Shown here: piece after piece, positions 28,632-36,724 of the stretch
Layout of the letters: each line of letters begins with the position of its first letter
How positions within the stretch are numbered: position 1 is the first letter of the stretch
Origin: Planctomyces sp. SH-PL62
GTDB lineage: Bacteria; Planctomycetota; Planctomycetia; Isosphaerales; Isosphaeraceae
Direction: 5' to 3'
Length of the DNA stretch: 64,000 bases
Assembly (NCBI RefSeq): GCF_001610895.1
Contig: NZ_CP011273.1
Span: 3,162,001-3,226,000 of the forward strand
The notes under the pieces: generated by a model
The model's database searches: none
What the model was told of the DNA's origin: nothing
Seen by the model: the letters and a program-made list of their open reading frames with translations, nothing else
Position numbers and translations under genes: made by a program

Positions 28632-30110
28632 ATGGCCACCGCGACCGAGCCCCGCCGCAGCAAGCCCGCCGCCTCATACCAGACCAGGCTCCTGATCGAC
28701 GGCCAGTTCCGCGACGGCGTGGAGGGCAAGACCTTCGCCACGATCAACCCGGCGACCGAGCAGGAGATCGCGCAGGTCGCCGAGGGGACCGCCGCCGACA
28801 TCGACCTGGCGGTCAAAGCCGCGCGGAAGGCGTTCGACTCCGGGCCCTGGGCCAAGATGGACGCCCGCGACCGCGGCCGGCTGCTGTACAAGCTCGCCGA
28901 CCTGATCGAGGCCAACATCGACGACCTCGCCGCGCTGGAGACGCTGGACAACGGCAAGCCGCTGAAGGAGGCCCGCCACGGCGACCTGCCGCTGGTGGTC
29001 GACGTCTTCCGGTACTACGCCGGCTGGGCCGACAAGCTCGCGGGCGACACGATCCCCGTCCGCGGCCCCTATTTCTGCTACAGCACGCGCGAGCCGGTGG
29101 GGGTGGTCGGCCAGATCATCCCCTGGAACTTCCCGATGCTGATGGTCTCCTGGAAGTGGGCCCCCGCGCTGGCGGCGGGCTGCACGGTGGTCCTCAAGCC
29201 GGCCGAGCAGACGCCGCTGACCGCCCTCCGCATGGGCGAGCTGGCGATGGAGGCCGGGTTCCCGGCCGGCGTGATCAACATCGTCAACGGCTTCGGTCCG
29301 TCCACCGGCGCGCCGCTCGTCGCCCACAAGGGGGTCGATAAGATCGCGTTCACCGGCTCGACCGAGGTCGGCAAGATCATCATGAGGGACGCGGCCCAGA
29401 CCCTGAAGCGGGTGACGCTGGAACTCGGCGGCAAGAGCCCGAACATCGTCTTCGACGACGCCGACCTCGACGCGGCGGTCGACGGCGCCATGCTCGGCCT
29501 CTTCCTCAACCAGGGCCAGTGCTGCTGCGCCGGCAGCCGGTTGCTGGTGCAGGACACGGTCTACGACCAGGTGGTCGAGAAGCTCGCCGCCGCCGCCAAG
29601 GCCCGCAAGGTCGGCGACCCGTTCGCGGCCGACACCGACCAGGGCCCGCAGATCGACGAGACCCAGTTCAACAAGATCCTCGGCTACATCAGCAAGGGCA
29701 AGGCGGAGGGCGCCCAGTGCGTCGCCGGCGGCTCCCGCGCCGGGGACAAGGGCTACTTCATCGAGCCGACCGTCTTCGCCGACGTCCAGGACCACATGGC
29801 CATCGCCACCGACGAGATCTTCGGCCCGGTCATGCAGGTGCTGAAGTTCAAGGACGTCGAGGAGGTGGTCTCGCGGGCGAACACGACCGACTACGGCCTC
29901 GCCGCCGGAATCTGGACCCGCGACATCGCCAAGGCCCACTCCCTGGCCGCCCGCCTCCGGGCCGGCACCGTCTGGGTCAACTGCTACGACGTCTTCGACG
30001 CCGCCGCCCCCTTCGGCGGCTTCAAGTCCAGCGGCATCGGCCGCGAGCTGGGCGAGAAGGCCCTCGACAACTACACCGAGCACAAGACGGTGACGGTGTC
30101 GTTGAAGTGA
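28632..30110 (+). CDS. NAD(P)-dependent aldehyde dehydrogenase
   Basis: A 492-residue ALDH-superfamily enzyme oxidising an aldehyde to the acid. The oxyanion segment [20 protein letters not shown] is present, the nucleotide site includes [12 protein letters not shown], the general base lies in [12 protein letters not shown] (Glu near 265), and the nucleophile lies in [14 protein letters not shown] (Cys near 298). The end [20 protein letters not shown] is typical of the betaine/retinal aldehyde dehydrogenase-like class. I chose ATG 28632 because AAGGA lies about six bases upstream and the upstream extension is not conserved-looking. The substrate is not determined by sequence, and no neighbour suggests one. 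Confidence 0.95.
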   Translation: MATATEPRRSKPAASYQTRLLIDGQFRDGVEGKTFATINPATEQEIAQVAEGTAADIDLAVKAARKAFDSGPWAKMDARDRGRLLYKLADLIEANIDDLAALETLDNGKPLKEARHGDLPLVVDVFRYYAGWADKLAGDTIPVRGPYFCYSTREPVGVVGQIIPWNFPMLMVSWKWAPALAAGCTVVLKPAEQTPLTALRMGELAMEAGFPAGVINIVNGFGPSTGAPLVAHKGVDKIAFTGSTEVGKIIMRDAAQTLKRVTLELGGKSPNIVFDDADLDAAVDGAMLGLFLNQGQCCCAGSRLLVQDTVYDQVVEKLAAAAKARKVGDPFAADTDQGPQIDETQFNKILGYISKGKAEGAQCVAGGSRAGDKGYFIEPTVFADVQDHMAIATDEIFGPVMQVLKFKDVEEVVSRANTTDYGLAAGIWTRDIAKAHSLAARLRAGTVWVNCYDVFDAAAPFGGFKSSGIGRELGEKALDNYTEHKTVTVSLK

Positions 30111-30253
30111 GGCGGATCGACCAACTGGAACTGCGTGGGGCGGGCTCTGCTTCGACTTGGCCCACCCCGCGTTTGCATCCTCGCGTGGTCGAAAAGATCC
30201 TGGAAGAGGTCACGGCCTCTGCCGAAGAATTGGTTGGCCGGTATGACCAGTAA
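30107..30253 (+). CDS. Possible 48-residue small ORF or gene remnant
   Basis: A GTG-started frame of 48 codons that overlaps the aldehyde dehydrogenase stop (GTGA) and ends [25 protein letters not shown]. The helical, acidic end looks like coding sequence and overlaps the start of the next gene (ATG 30243). It may be the 3' end of a gene lost in a rearrangement, or a leader coupled to the next gene. No homology is recognised and no ribosome site is evident. Confidence 0.25.
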   Translation: MRRIDQLELRGAGSASTWPTPRLHPRVVEKILEEVTASAEELVGRYDQ

Positions 30254-30839
30254 GCTCGACTTCTCAGCGCTTCCTGATGACTCAGCCTTCGAAAGGCGGT
30301 CGATTCTCATTGGCCCAACAGACGCGTTGAAGAAACGCCTCCGATCAATGCCGCAGACGTTAGAGCGTGTGGAGAGTGCCATCATGTTCGCAGCTCAGGC
30401 GTCGAAGCAGTCTGAACCTTGGCGAGCGGCCGCATTCCTCCGGGCAGCACTTGCCGATTTCTGTTCAGTTGAGGAGATGCAGGAGCTTGATCGCGGCAAA
30501 GGGCCACGCTTCGCCGTCGCATCTTCCCTAAATCCACTCCTGCATATACTCAAGCTTATGCGGCATTTGAACATTCACGTGAAATCGCTCGCAATAAGAC
30601 CGCACAAGATCAGCATCGTCTTTGACGGTATCGAAGACGATATGGATGTCTATGTAGTCTCGAATCTTGAGGCTCAAGATCTCGCTTCCTTGAAGAGTGG
30701 CCGATACTACGACCACTTTGATCTTGAACGCTGCGTGGATTGGTTCAACTTTCGTCAGACGGAGTGGGGTGCCGGAGACTTAATCTGCTTGGGTACGACA
30801 ATTCTTGCTGAAGAAATCTGCACGCAGTTTAGGCTGTAG
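30243..30839 (+). CDS. Hypothetical protein of AT-richer composition, possibly horizontally acquired
   Basis: A 198-residue soluble protein from ATG 30243 ([20 protein letters not shown]). Helical N-terminal half (SIMFAAQASKQSEPWRAAAF-like segments, ARAALADFCSVEEMQELDRG-like), then a beta-rich half (IRPHKISIVFDGIEDDMDVY, VVSNLEAQDLASLKSGRYYD). No family is recognised. Codon use differs clearly from its neighbours, with many A/T-ending codons (caa, gaa, ttt, att), while all surrounding genes end codons in G or C. This suggests recent transfer. Upstream frames to 30135 do not look coding. No phage or IS gene adjoins it. Confidence 0.7.
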   Translation: MTSKLDFSALPDDSAFERRSILIGPTDALKKRLRSMPQTLERVESAIMFAAQASKQSEPWRAAAFLRAALADFCSVEEMQELDRGKGPRFAVASSLNPLLHILKLMRHLNIHVKSLAIRPHKISIVFDGIEDDMDVYVVSNLEAQDLASLKSGRYYDHFDLERCVDWFNFRQTEWGAGDLICLGTTILAEEICTQFRL

Positions 30840-30930
30840 TCGTCCCGATGACGGCTAACCCTTCCTTCAAGCGGACCTGCCCGCCGAGAACGTCCACACG
30901 CTGCGAACCAAGTCGGAGCGCAGACGCCCC

Positions 30931-31266
30931 TCATCCTCGGTCGTGGTGGTAAGTCTGGTAGGCTGGGTCGAGACCCAGCACACGGAAGCCGTCGACGTGG
31001 GTCTCGGAATAGGAGAGGACGACGGATCCCGCCTTGGGCCGGGTCTTCAGGGGCGGCCCTAGCCGCGAGAGGACTTCGGCCCGTCTCATTCCGAGTCGGA
31101 TCGATTCAAAACCCGTCTCTGTATACCCGGGCGCGTAGACCGTGCTATCGGATAGGAACTTGTAGGCGGCGCTCAGGAATCGCGGCGAAGCCGCGACGAC
31201 GGCCACCGCCGCGACAAGCAGCATCATCCGGGCGATAGAGATCGACCGCTTCCCGGAGGCCTTCAT
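30931..31266 (-). CDS. Small membrane-anchored protein with BamE/SmpA-like motif
   Basis: A 111-residue protein from ATG 31266 (MKASGKRSISIARMMLLVAA). A basic N-terminus and one hydrophobic helix (about residues 10-32) indicate a signal anchor. The remainder includes TGFESIRLGMRRAEVLSRLG at about residues 51-70, which resembles the strand-helix segment of SmpA/OmlA (BamE-like) domains, then VVLSYSETHVDGFRVLGLD. This is a weak family link. It lies 80 bases downstream of serA on the same strand, but a functional relation is unlikely. A longer frame to 31335 exists with no ribosome site. Confidence 0.65.
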   Translation of the reverse strand: MKASGKRSISIARMMLLVAAVAVVAASPRFLSAAYKFLSDSTVYAPGYTETGFESIRLGMRRAEVLSRLGPPLKTRPKAGSVVLSYSETHVDGFRVLGLDPAYQTYHHDRG

Positions 31267-31345
31267 GGGCGCTCGTTCGTCGGAGGGCGGGGGGCGGACC
31301 GCGGAGACCGCCGCGCGGGGTGGCGGCCTCCGCATGGGACTTACC

Positions 31346-32980
31346 TTAAGACCCCAGCCAGCTCGGCAGCTCGCCCTGGGCGGGGAGCTTGATGAGGCGG
31401 ACGCTGAGGATGTCCGGGTGCTTGGCGACGGCGTCCAGGTCGTCCTGGGTGGGGATGCCGTCGAGGTTGACGACGCCGATGGCCTCGCCGCCGGGCTTCT
31501 CGCGGCCGACGTTCATCTGGGCGATGTTCACGCCCCGGTCGCCCAGGGTGGTGCCCAGGAAGCCGATCAGGCCGGGGCGGTCGTTGTGGGTGAAGGTCAG
31601 CAGCGGGCCGTCGAGGTGGGCGTCGAGCTGGAACGAGCCCAGCCGGACCAGCCGGAGGAACTCCTTGCCGAACAGGGTGCCGGCCGCGACGTAGGTCTTG
31701 CGGTCGGTGGTCACCTCGGCCTGGATCAGCGTGCCGAAGTCGCTGGGGGCGTCGACCGACTTCTCCTCGATGATCAGCCCGCGCTCGCGGGCGAAGGGGA
31801 GGGCGTTGACCAGGTTGACCGACTGGGCGAGCGAGGCCTCCATCAGGCCGGCGGCGAAGCAGGCGGTCAGGAGCTTGGTGTTCTTGTTGGCGGCGTCGCC
31901 GCGGTAGGTCAGCACGGCCTTGGTGATGGCGCCCCGGTCCATCTGGGCGTGGAGCAGGCCCAGCCGCCAGGCCAGGTCCAGGTGCCCGCGCAGGTCCTGC
32001 ATCTCGGCCCGGTCGAGGGTCGGCGTGTTGACCGAGAACCGGACCTGGCCGCGGATCAGGTAGTCGCACAGCAGCCGGGCGGCCTCGACGGCCACGTTCA
32101 CCTGGGCTTCCTCGGTGGAGGCGCCGAGGTGGGGGGTGACGACCGTCTTGGGGTGGGCGACGATCGGGTCGTCGGCCGGCGGCGGCTCGGTCTCGAAGAC
32201 GTCCACCGCCGCGCCGGCCACCTTGCCCGAGTTCAGGGCTTCGAGCAGCGCGGCGTCGTCGATCAGGCCGCCCCGGGCGCAGTTGATGATGCGGACGGAG
32301 GGCTTCATGGAGGCGATCGCCGCGGCCGAGACGACGTGGCGGGTCTCGGGGGTCAGCGGCGTGTGCAGGGTGATGTAGTCGCACTGGGGCCAGAGGTCGT
32401 CGAGCTTGGGGACGAGCTCGACGCCGTGCTCCTGGGCCTTCTCGGCGGAGAGGAGCGGGTCATACCCCAGGACCTTCATCTCGAAGCCGAGGGCGCGCTG
32501 GGCGACGGCCAGGCCGACGCGGCCGAGGCCGACGACGCCCAGGGTCTTGCCCTCGAGCTGGACGCCGGTGAGGCTGTTGCGGTCCCACTTGCCGGCCTTC
32601 AGGCTGGCGTCGGCCTTGGTGGTGTTGCGCGACAGGGCGAGCATCAGGGCCATGGTCTGCTCGGCGGTGGAGATGGTGTTCCCCCCCGGCGTGTTCATCA
32701 CGACGACGCCCTGGCGGGTGGCGGCCGGGACGTCGATGTTGTCGACGCCGACGCCGGCCCGGACGATCGCCTTGAGCCGGGTCTGGCCCTCCAGCACCTC
32801 GGCGGTGAGCTGGGTCCCGGAACGGATCGCGATGCCGTCGGCGTCCTTGAGGGCTTCCTTGAGCGCCTTGGGGTCCTTGGCCAGCTTGGAGTCGACGACG
32901 ACCTCGACGTCCTTCTCGGCGCGGAGCAGCGCCAGGCCTTCTTCGGAGAGCTTGTCGGTCACGAGCACGCGGTAAGCCAC
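31346..32980 (-). CDS. serA: D-3-phosphoglycerate dehydrogenase
   Basis: A 544-residue enzyme catalysing the first step of phosphorylated serine synthesis, 3-phosphoglycerate to 3-phosphohydroxypyruvate with NAD. The NAD-binding GLGRVG is at residues 151-156. Catalytic Arg, Glu and His appear in NCARGGLIDD (R236), FETEPP (E265) and TPHLGAST (H284). The long form is evident: an intervening ASB-like domain, then a C-terminal ACT domain (LLTFTHNDRPGLIGFLGTTL) that usually binds serine for feedback inhibition. The start is the GTG at 32980, eight bases after GGAG; the frame stays open upstream but is not conserved-looking there. It lies 161 bases downstream of a class V aminotransferase gene. Confidence 0.95.
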   Translation of the reverse strand: MAYRVLVTDKLSEEGLALLRAEKDVEVVVDSKLAKDPKALKEALKDADGIAIRSGTQLTAEVLEGQTRLKAIVRAGVGVDNIDVPAATRQGVVVMNTPGGNTISTAEQTMALMLALSRNTTKADASLKAGKWDRNSLTGVQLEGKTLGVVGLGRVGLAVAQRALGFEMKVLGYDPLLSAEKAQEHGVELVPKLDDLWPQCDYITLHTPLTPETRHVVSAAAIASMKPSVRIINCARGGLIDDAALLEALNSGKVAGAAVDVFETEPPPADDPIVAHPKTVVTPHLGASTEEAQVNVAVEAARLLCDYLIRGQVRFSVNTPTLDRAEMQDLRGHLDLAWRLGLLHAQMDRGAITKAVLTYRGDAANKNTKLLTACFAAGLMEASLAQSVNLVNALPFARERGLIIEEKSVDAPSDFGTLIQAEVTTDRKTYVAAGTLFGKEFLRLVRLGSFQLDAHLDGPLLTFTHNDRPGLIGFLGTTLGDRGVNIAQMNVGREKPGGEAIGVVNLDGIPTQDDLDAVAKHPDILSVRLIKLPAQGELPSWLGS

Positions 32981-33141
32981 GCTGATCACTCCGGGGATGT
33001 CGAACGAACGCCCAGGTCGGGAGGGGAAAGCCGGCGGGGCGGGGCCTCCGGCGGGCGTCCGAAGCGCCCCGCCGAGGGCCCCGCCCCCGTCGACGTCATT
33101 GATTGTGGATGGGACGCCCCGCTCGGGGGCGTCGGGTCGGG

Positions 33142-34296
33142 TCAGGCCAGGGCGGTCGCGCCCTTGCCGATCAGCACCTGCTGGGCGGCGGTGACGGCCT
33201 TGCCGGGCTCGACCTCGAAGCCGAGTTCGGCGAGCGTCATCTCCAGGGCCGCGAGGGCGGCCACCACGTCGAGCTCGTCGGTGTAGCCCATGTGGCCGAT
33301 CCGGACGATCTTGCCCTTGAGCTTGGCCTGGCCGCCGACCGTGGTCACGCCGAACCGCTCGGCCATCTTGTTGCGGATCTGCGAGTCCTTCAGCCCCTCG
33401 GGGACGCGGAAGGCGGTCAGGCCCTCGGCGGGACGGGCGCTGAACAGCTCCAGGCCGAGCGCCTGGACGCCCGCCTGGCAGGCCTCGCTCATGACCTTGT
33501 GGCGGCTCCAGACGTTCTCGATCCCTTCGGCCCGGATCCGCTTCAGCGCCGTCCTGAGGGCCAGGATGAGCGTGTGGGCCGGGGTGTAGGGGGTGTCGAA
33601 CTCCTTGGCCTTGGAGCGGGCGGCCTTGAGGTTGAAGTAGAAGCTGTGCGAGTCGAAGGCGTCGACCTTGGCCCAGGCCTTGGCGCTGAGGGAGATGAAC
33701 GCCAGGCCGGGGGGGAGCATGAGGGCCTTCTGCGAGCCGGCGCAGAGGACGTCGATCCCCCACTCGTCGGTGCGGCACTCCATCGCGCCGACGCCCGAGA
33801 TGCCGTCGACGATGTAGACCGCCTGCGAATCGGCGACGATCTTGCCGATGGCCTCGACCGGGTGGCCGGTGCCGGTGGAGGTCTCCGAGAGGGTCCCCAG
33901 CACGGCCACGGCGTCGGGGTGCTGCTTGAGGGCCTGGGCCACCTGGTCGGGGTCGACGGGCTTGCCCCACTCGGTGTCGATCATCACGGCTTCGACGCCG
34001 AACGCCTTGCAGATCGAGCCCCATCGGGCGGCGAAGTGGCCGGCGTTGAGCACCAGGGCCTTGCCGCCGGGGGGGATGACGTTGACGACCGCCGCTTCCA
34101 TCGCGCCGGTGCCGGACGACGTCAGGATCATCACGTCGTTCTTGGTCTGGAAGACCTCCTTGAGGCCCTCCGCGACCTCGACGATGACCTGCTTGGCCTC
34201 GTCGGAGCGGTGGTGGATGACCGGCCTGGCCAGTTCGAGCAGCACGTCCTCGGGGACCATCGCGGGGCCCGGGGTCATCAATCGCGGCTTGCGCAT
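33142..34296 (-). CDS. Class V pyridoxal-phosphate aminotransferase (serine/alanine-glyoxylate type)
   Basis: A 384-residue fold-type I PLP enzyme. MRKPRLMTPGPAMVPEDVLL and VIHHRSDEA at the N-terminus, TSSGTGAMEAAVVNV for cofactor phosphate binding, VDGISGVGAM with the ring-binding Asp near 164, and the Schiff-base lysine in AGSQKALMLPPG (K190) place it with serine-pyruvate/alanine-glyoxylate aminotransferases. Directly upstream of serA on the same strand, it may serve as the second step of serine synthesis (phosphohydroxypyruvate to phosphoserine), as class V enzymes do in some bacteria. That role is inferred; glyoxylate transamination is the alternative. Confidence 0.9.
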   Translation of the reverse strand: MRKPRLMTPGPAMVPEDVLLELARPVIHHRSDEAKQVIVEVAEGLKEVFQTKNDVMILTSSGTGAMEAAVVNVIPPGGKALVLNAGHFAARWGSICKAFGVEAVMIDTEWGKPVDPDQVAQALKQHPDAVAVLGTLSETSTGTGHPVEAIGKIVADSQAVYIVDGISGVGAMECRTDEWGIDVLCAGSQKALMLPPGLAFISLSAKAWAKVDAFDSHSFYFNLKAARSKAKEFDTPYTPAHTLILALRTALKRIRAEGIENVWSRHKVMSEACQAGVQALGLELFSARPAEGLTAFRVPEGLKDSQIRNKMAERFGVTTVGGQAKLKGKIVRIGHMGYTDELDVVAALAALEMTLAELGFEVEPGKAVTAAQQVLIGKGATALA

Positions 34297-34862
34297 CGAC
34301 TCAGTGTCCTTACGGTTGCGACCGGGTGGGGAGGCCGTCGGGGCTCCCGGTTCGTCGAGAACTCTATTCTAGTGCCGCGAACCGTCCCCTGTAAGGGGAC
34401 TTCCCGGCGGCGTCGACCGGACTCAGCGCGTCGGGGGGGCGTCGCGCCCCGATAGACGGCGTCGGCGTCGAAGACGGGCGTCCCTTCCGCCTCCAGGCGG
34501 CCGTCCTCGGCGAGCCGGCGGAAGAAGCAGCTTCGATAGCCTTCGTGGCAGGCGCCCCCGACCTGGCGGACCTTCAGGAGCAGGACGTCGGCGTCGCAGT
34601 CGACGTGGATCGACTCGACGTGCTGGACGTGGCCCGAGGACTCCCCCTTGAGCCACTGCCGCCGCCGGGAGCGCGAATAGTAGTGGGCCAGGCCGGTCTC
34701 CAGGGTCTTGCGGAGCGCGGCCTCGTCCATCCAGGCCATCATGAGGACCTCGTTGGTCCCGGAATCCTGGGCGATCGCCGCGACCAGGCCGTCGGCGTTC
34801 CAGGCGATCTCTCGCGGGAGGGCGGTTTCGGGGCGGTCGCTGGCGCTCGGGGCGGGGGGCAT
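34278..34862 (-). CDS. hisI: Phosphoribosyl-AMP cyclohydrolase, C-terminus probably frameshifted
   Basis: Histidine biosynthesis, third step: opens the adenine ring of phosphoribosyl-AMP. Conserved features are WNADGLVAAIAQD, MMAWMDEAALRKTLETG, HYYSRSRRRQWLKGESSGH and the zinc/magnesium segment HVDCDADVLL with GGACHEGYRSCFF (C89, C105, C112). As read it has 194 residues, but HisI usually ends near 120-145. The last 48 residues are Arg/Pro-rich. Adding one base to the G7 run at 34433-34439 gives the end GATPPPTR and a stop at 34423-34425, a 146-residue protein, and removes the overlap with the aminotransferase. The start ATG overlaps the TGA of the upstream TPR gene. Confidence 0.9.
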   Translation of the reverse strand: MPPAPSASDRPETALPREIAWNADGLVAAIAQDSGTNEVLMMAWMDEAALRKTLETGLAHYYSRSRRRQWLKGESSGHVQHVESIHVDCDADVLLLKVRQVGGACHEGYRSCFFRRLAEDGRLEAEGTPVFDADAVYRGATPPRRAESGRRRREVPLQGTVRGTRIEFSTNREPRRPPHPVATVRTLSRCASRD

Positions 34863-36622
34863 CAGTCTCTTCCCATCGTTTCCAGGAGTCGCCTGGCGCG
34901 CCGGTCGACCCCGAGGAGCCCGAAGGCGGGGGCGAGCCGGACGGCCTCGTACAAGAAGGGCCGGGCGACGGCGGCGAAGCCGGCGTCCAGCAGGGTCTCC
35001 CCGGCGTCGAGGGCGAGTCGGGGGGACTCGGCCGAGTCGTCGAGGAGCCGGCGATAGGCGTCGGCGGCCTCCTCGGGCCGGCCGGTCCGGGCGAAGATCT
35101 CGGCCCGCCAGACGTCGAACCCGCGCACCTGGGCGGGGTCGGCGAGGGGGCGGATCCGCTCGATCCAGTCGAGGGCGGCCTCGGGGCGGTCCCGCTGCAT
35201 CTCGCGACGGACGAGGCTCGAGGCCAGGTCCTCGGCGTCGACGCGGGCGAGGCCGTCGGGGCGGCGGCGGAGCAGCTCCTCGGCCAGGGGGGCCGTCAGG
35301 GCGTCGTCGCGCAGGCCCTTCGCCGAGAGGAAGGCGTCGATGAGCTGATGGTCGTCCAGGTCCTCGGGGACCAGGGCCTTCAGCTCCCACGGGCTGGCGC
35401 AGCTCAGGTCGGCGGACTCAGTCGAGGCCGGGTCGTCCAGGTCCAGGCCCAGGCGGCGGCGGAGCCGGTCGAACGGGTAGCCCTGGTAGAGCGCCGCCGA
35501 GCCGGGCCGGGCGCCGAGCTGCTCGCGGAGCCGGACGACGGCGGCGAGCTTGGCCCGCGCCTGGTCGTCCCCGGCGTGGGCGTCGTGCGCCGCGGCGAGC
35601 GGCGAGAGGCCGTCGAGGCCCTGCCGGGACTGGTGGAGCCAGCGATCCTCGTAGTAGTTCTCGACGACCTCGCGGGTCCAGCGGTCGGCGTCGGCCCGGT
35701 CGCGGCCTTCGGGGAGCCGGACCGTCCAGAGGGCCGCGTCGAGGAACGGCAGCGGGAGGGGCGCGGCGGCCCGTTCCACGGCCTCCCCCGGGTCGCCGAT
35801 CATGAGCCGGAGCCGCTCCTCGGCCTGCTCCAGGCCGTCGACGCGGGGGCTGGAGAGCCGGATCGTCTCCGGCGAGACGTAGATGGTGGCGAGCACATGG
35901 GGGAGGTCGGCCGCCGCCACGCCGTCCCCCTGGCCGGGGGCGGGGAACGGGCGGTCGAGCCACTCCAGGACCTCGACGTCCGGGACTGCGTCGTCCGGGC
36001 GGCTGGGGTCGCGGGGGGTGGGGATGCGGCGGATCTCGGGGAAGAGGGCCAGGAGGTCGTCGACCTCGGCCTCGCCCCGGGGGAAGTTGCAGGCGTACCG
36101 GAGGTCGTCGGCGAGGACCTCGGCGCCTCCCCCCTGGCGGAGGACCTCGGCCAGGGTCCAGGCCTCGACGGCCCCCTCGCCGGCGTGCGAGGCCTCCAGC
36201 GCCGTCACCCGGTCCAGGCACTCGACGGCCTCGACGTCGCGGCCCCGCCAGGCCAGGCAGAGGGCGCGGTTGAACCAGGCCTCGACGTCGTCGGGGGCGT
36301 CCTGGATCAGGCGGTCGAAGACGGCCGCGGCGGCGTCCAGCTCGTCGGCGCCGCCGTCCCTCATCCGAAGGTCCCAGCGCGCCCGCTGGTCGGGCGTGCG
36401 GGGCTGGCGGAAGCGGTAGGTCTTGCGCGCGGCCAGGGGGAGTTCCTGGGCGCTTTCCAGGGTCGCCAGGGCCTTCCGCGCGGCCTCCGAACCGGGCTCC
36501 AGCCGCAGGGCCCGCTGCCAGGCGCCCCAGGCCGCGAGCGGACGCTGGGACATCAGATGGTTCCAGCCCTCATGGACGAGGGCCAGGGCCGTTTCGCTGT
36601 CGTTCCGGGTCGAGGAGGTCAT
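34862..36622 (-). CDS. TPR-repeat protein, function unknown
   Basis: A 586-residue soluble protein with no signal peptide. TPR-like helix pairs are visible at the N-terminus (ALVHEGWNHLMSQRPLAAWG, then ALRLEPGSEAARKALATLES), in the middle (DDVEAWFNRALCLAWRGRDV, then EAVECLDRVTALE) and at the C-terminus (IFARTGRPEEAADAYRRLLD). The central region is acidic and unassigned. TPRs are protein-protein scaffolds; the partner is unknown. AGGA lies about eight bases before the ATG. Its TGA overlaps the hisI start, so the two are probably co-translated, although no functional link is known. The next gene upstream (SEC-C/TPR) is of similar type and may be related to it. Confidence 0.85.
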   Translation of the reverse strand: MTSSTRNDSETALALVHEGWNHLMSQRPLAAWGAWQRALRLEPGSEAARKALATLESAQELPLAARKTYRFRQPRTPDQRARWDLRMRDGGADELDAAAAVFDRLIQDAPDDVEAWFNRALCLAWRGRDVEAVECLDRVTALEASHAGEGAVEAWTLAEVLRQGGGAEVLADDLRYACNFPRGEAEVDDLLALFPEIRRIPTPRDPSRPDDAVPDVEVLEWLDRPFPAPGQGDGVAAADLPHVLATIYVSPETIRLSSPRVDGLEQAEERLRLMIGDPGEAVERAAAPLPLPFLDAALWTVRLPEGRDRADADRWTREVVENYYEDRWLHQSRQGLDGLSPLAAAHDAHAGDDQARAKLAAVVRLREQLGARPGSAALYQGYPFDRLRRRLGLDLDDPASTESADLSCASPWELKALVPEDLDDHQLIDAFLSAKGLRDDALTAPLAEELLRRRPDGLARVDAEDLASSLVRREMQRDRPEAALDWIERIRPLADPAQVRGFDVWRAEIFARTGRPEEAADAYRRLLDDSAESPRLALDAGETLLDAGFAAVARPFLYEAVRLAPAFGLLGVDRRARRLLETMGRD

Positions 36623-36724
36623 CCGCGGGGTCCTGAACTGGGGGGCGGTTCCGGTCGAGGCGCCGCGCCGTCGGGGGCGTTCGTTCGTTCCCAGGGAGAG
36701 GCGAGAGGACGCGGGTCGTCCGGA

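Noticed and set aside
31346-34024. serA extended to an 892-residue protein
   Set aside because: The frame stays open upstream through the aminotransferase gene only by high GC. The conserved N-terminus starts at GTG 32980 with GGAG upstream.
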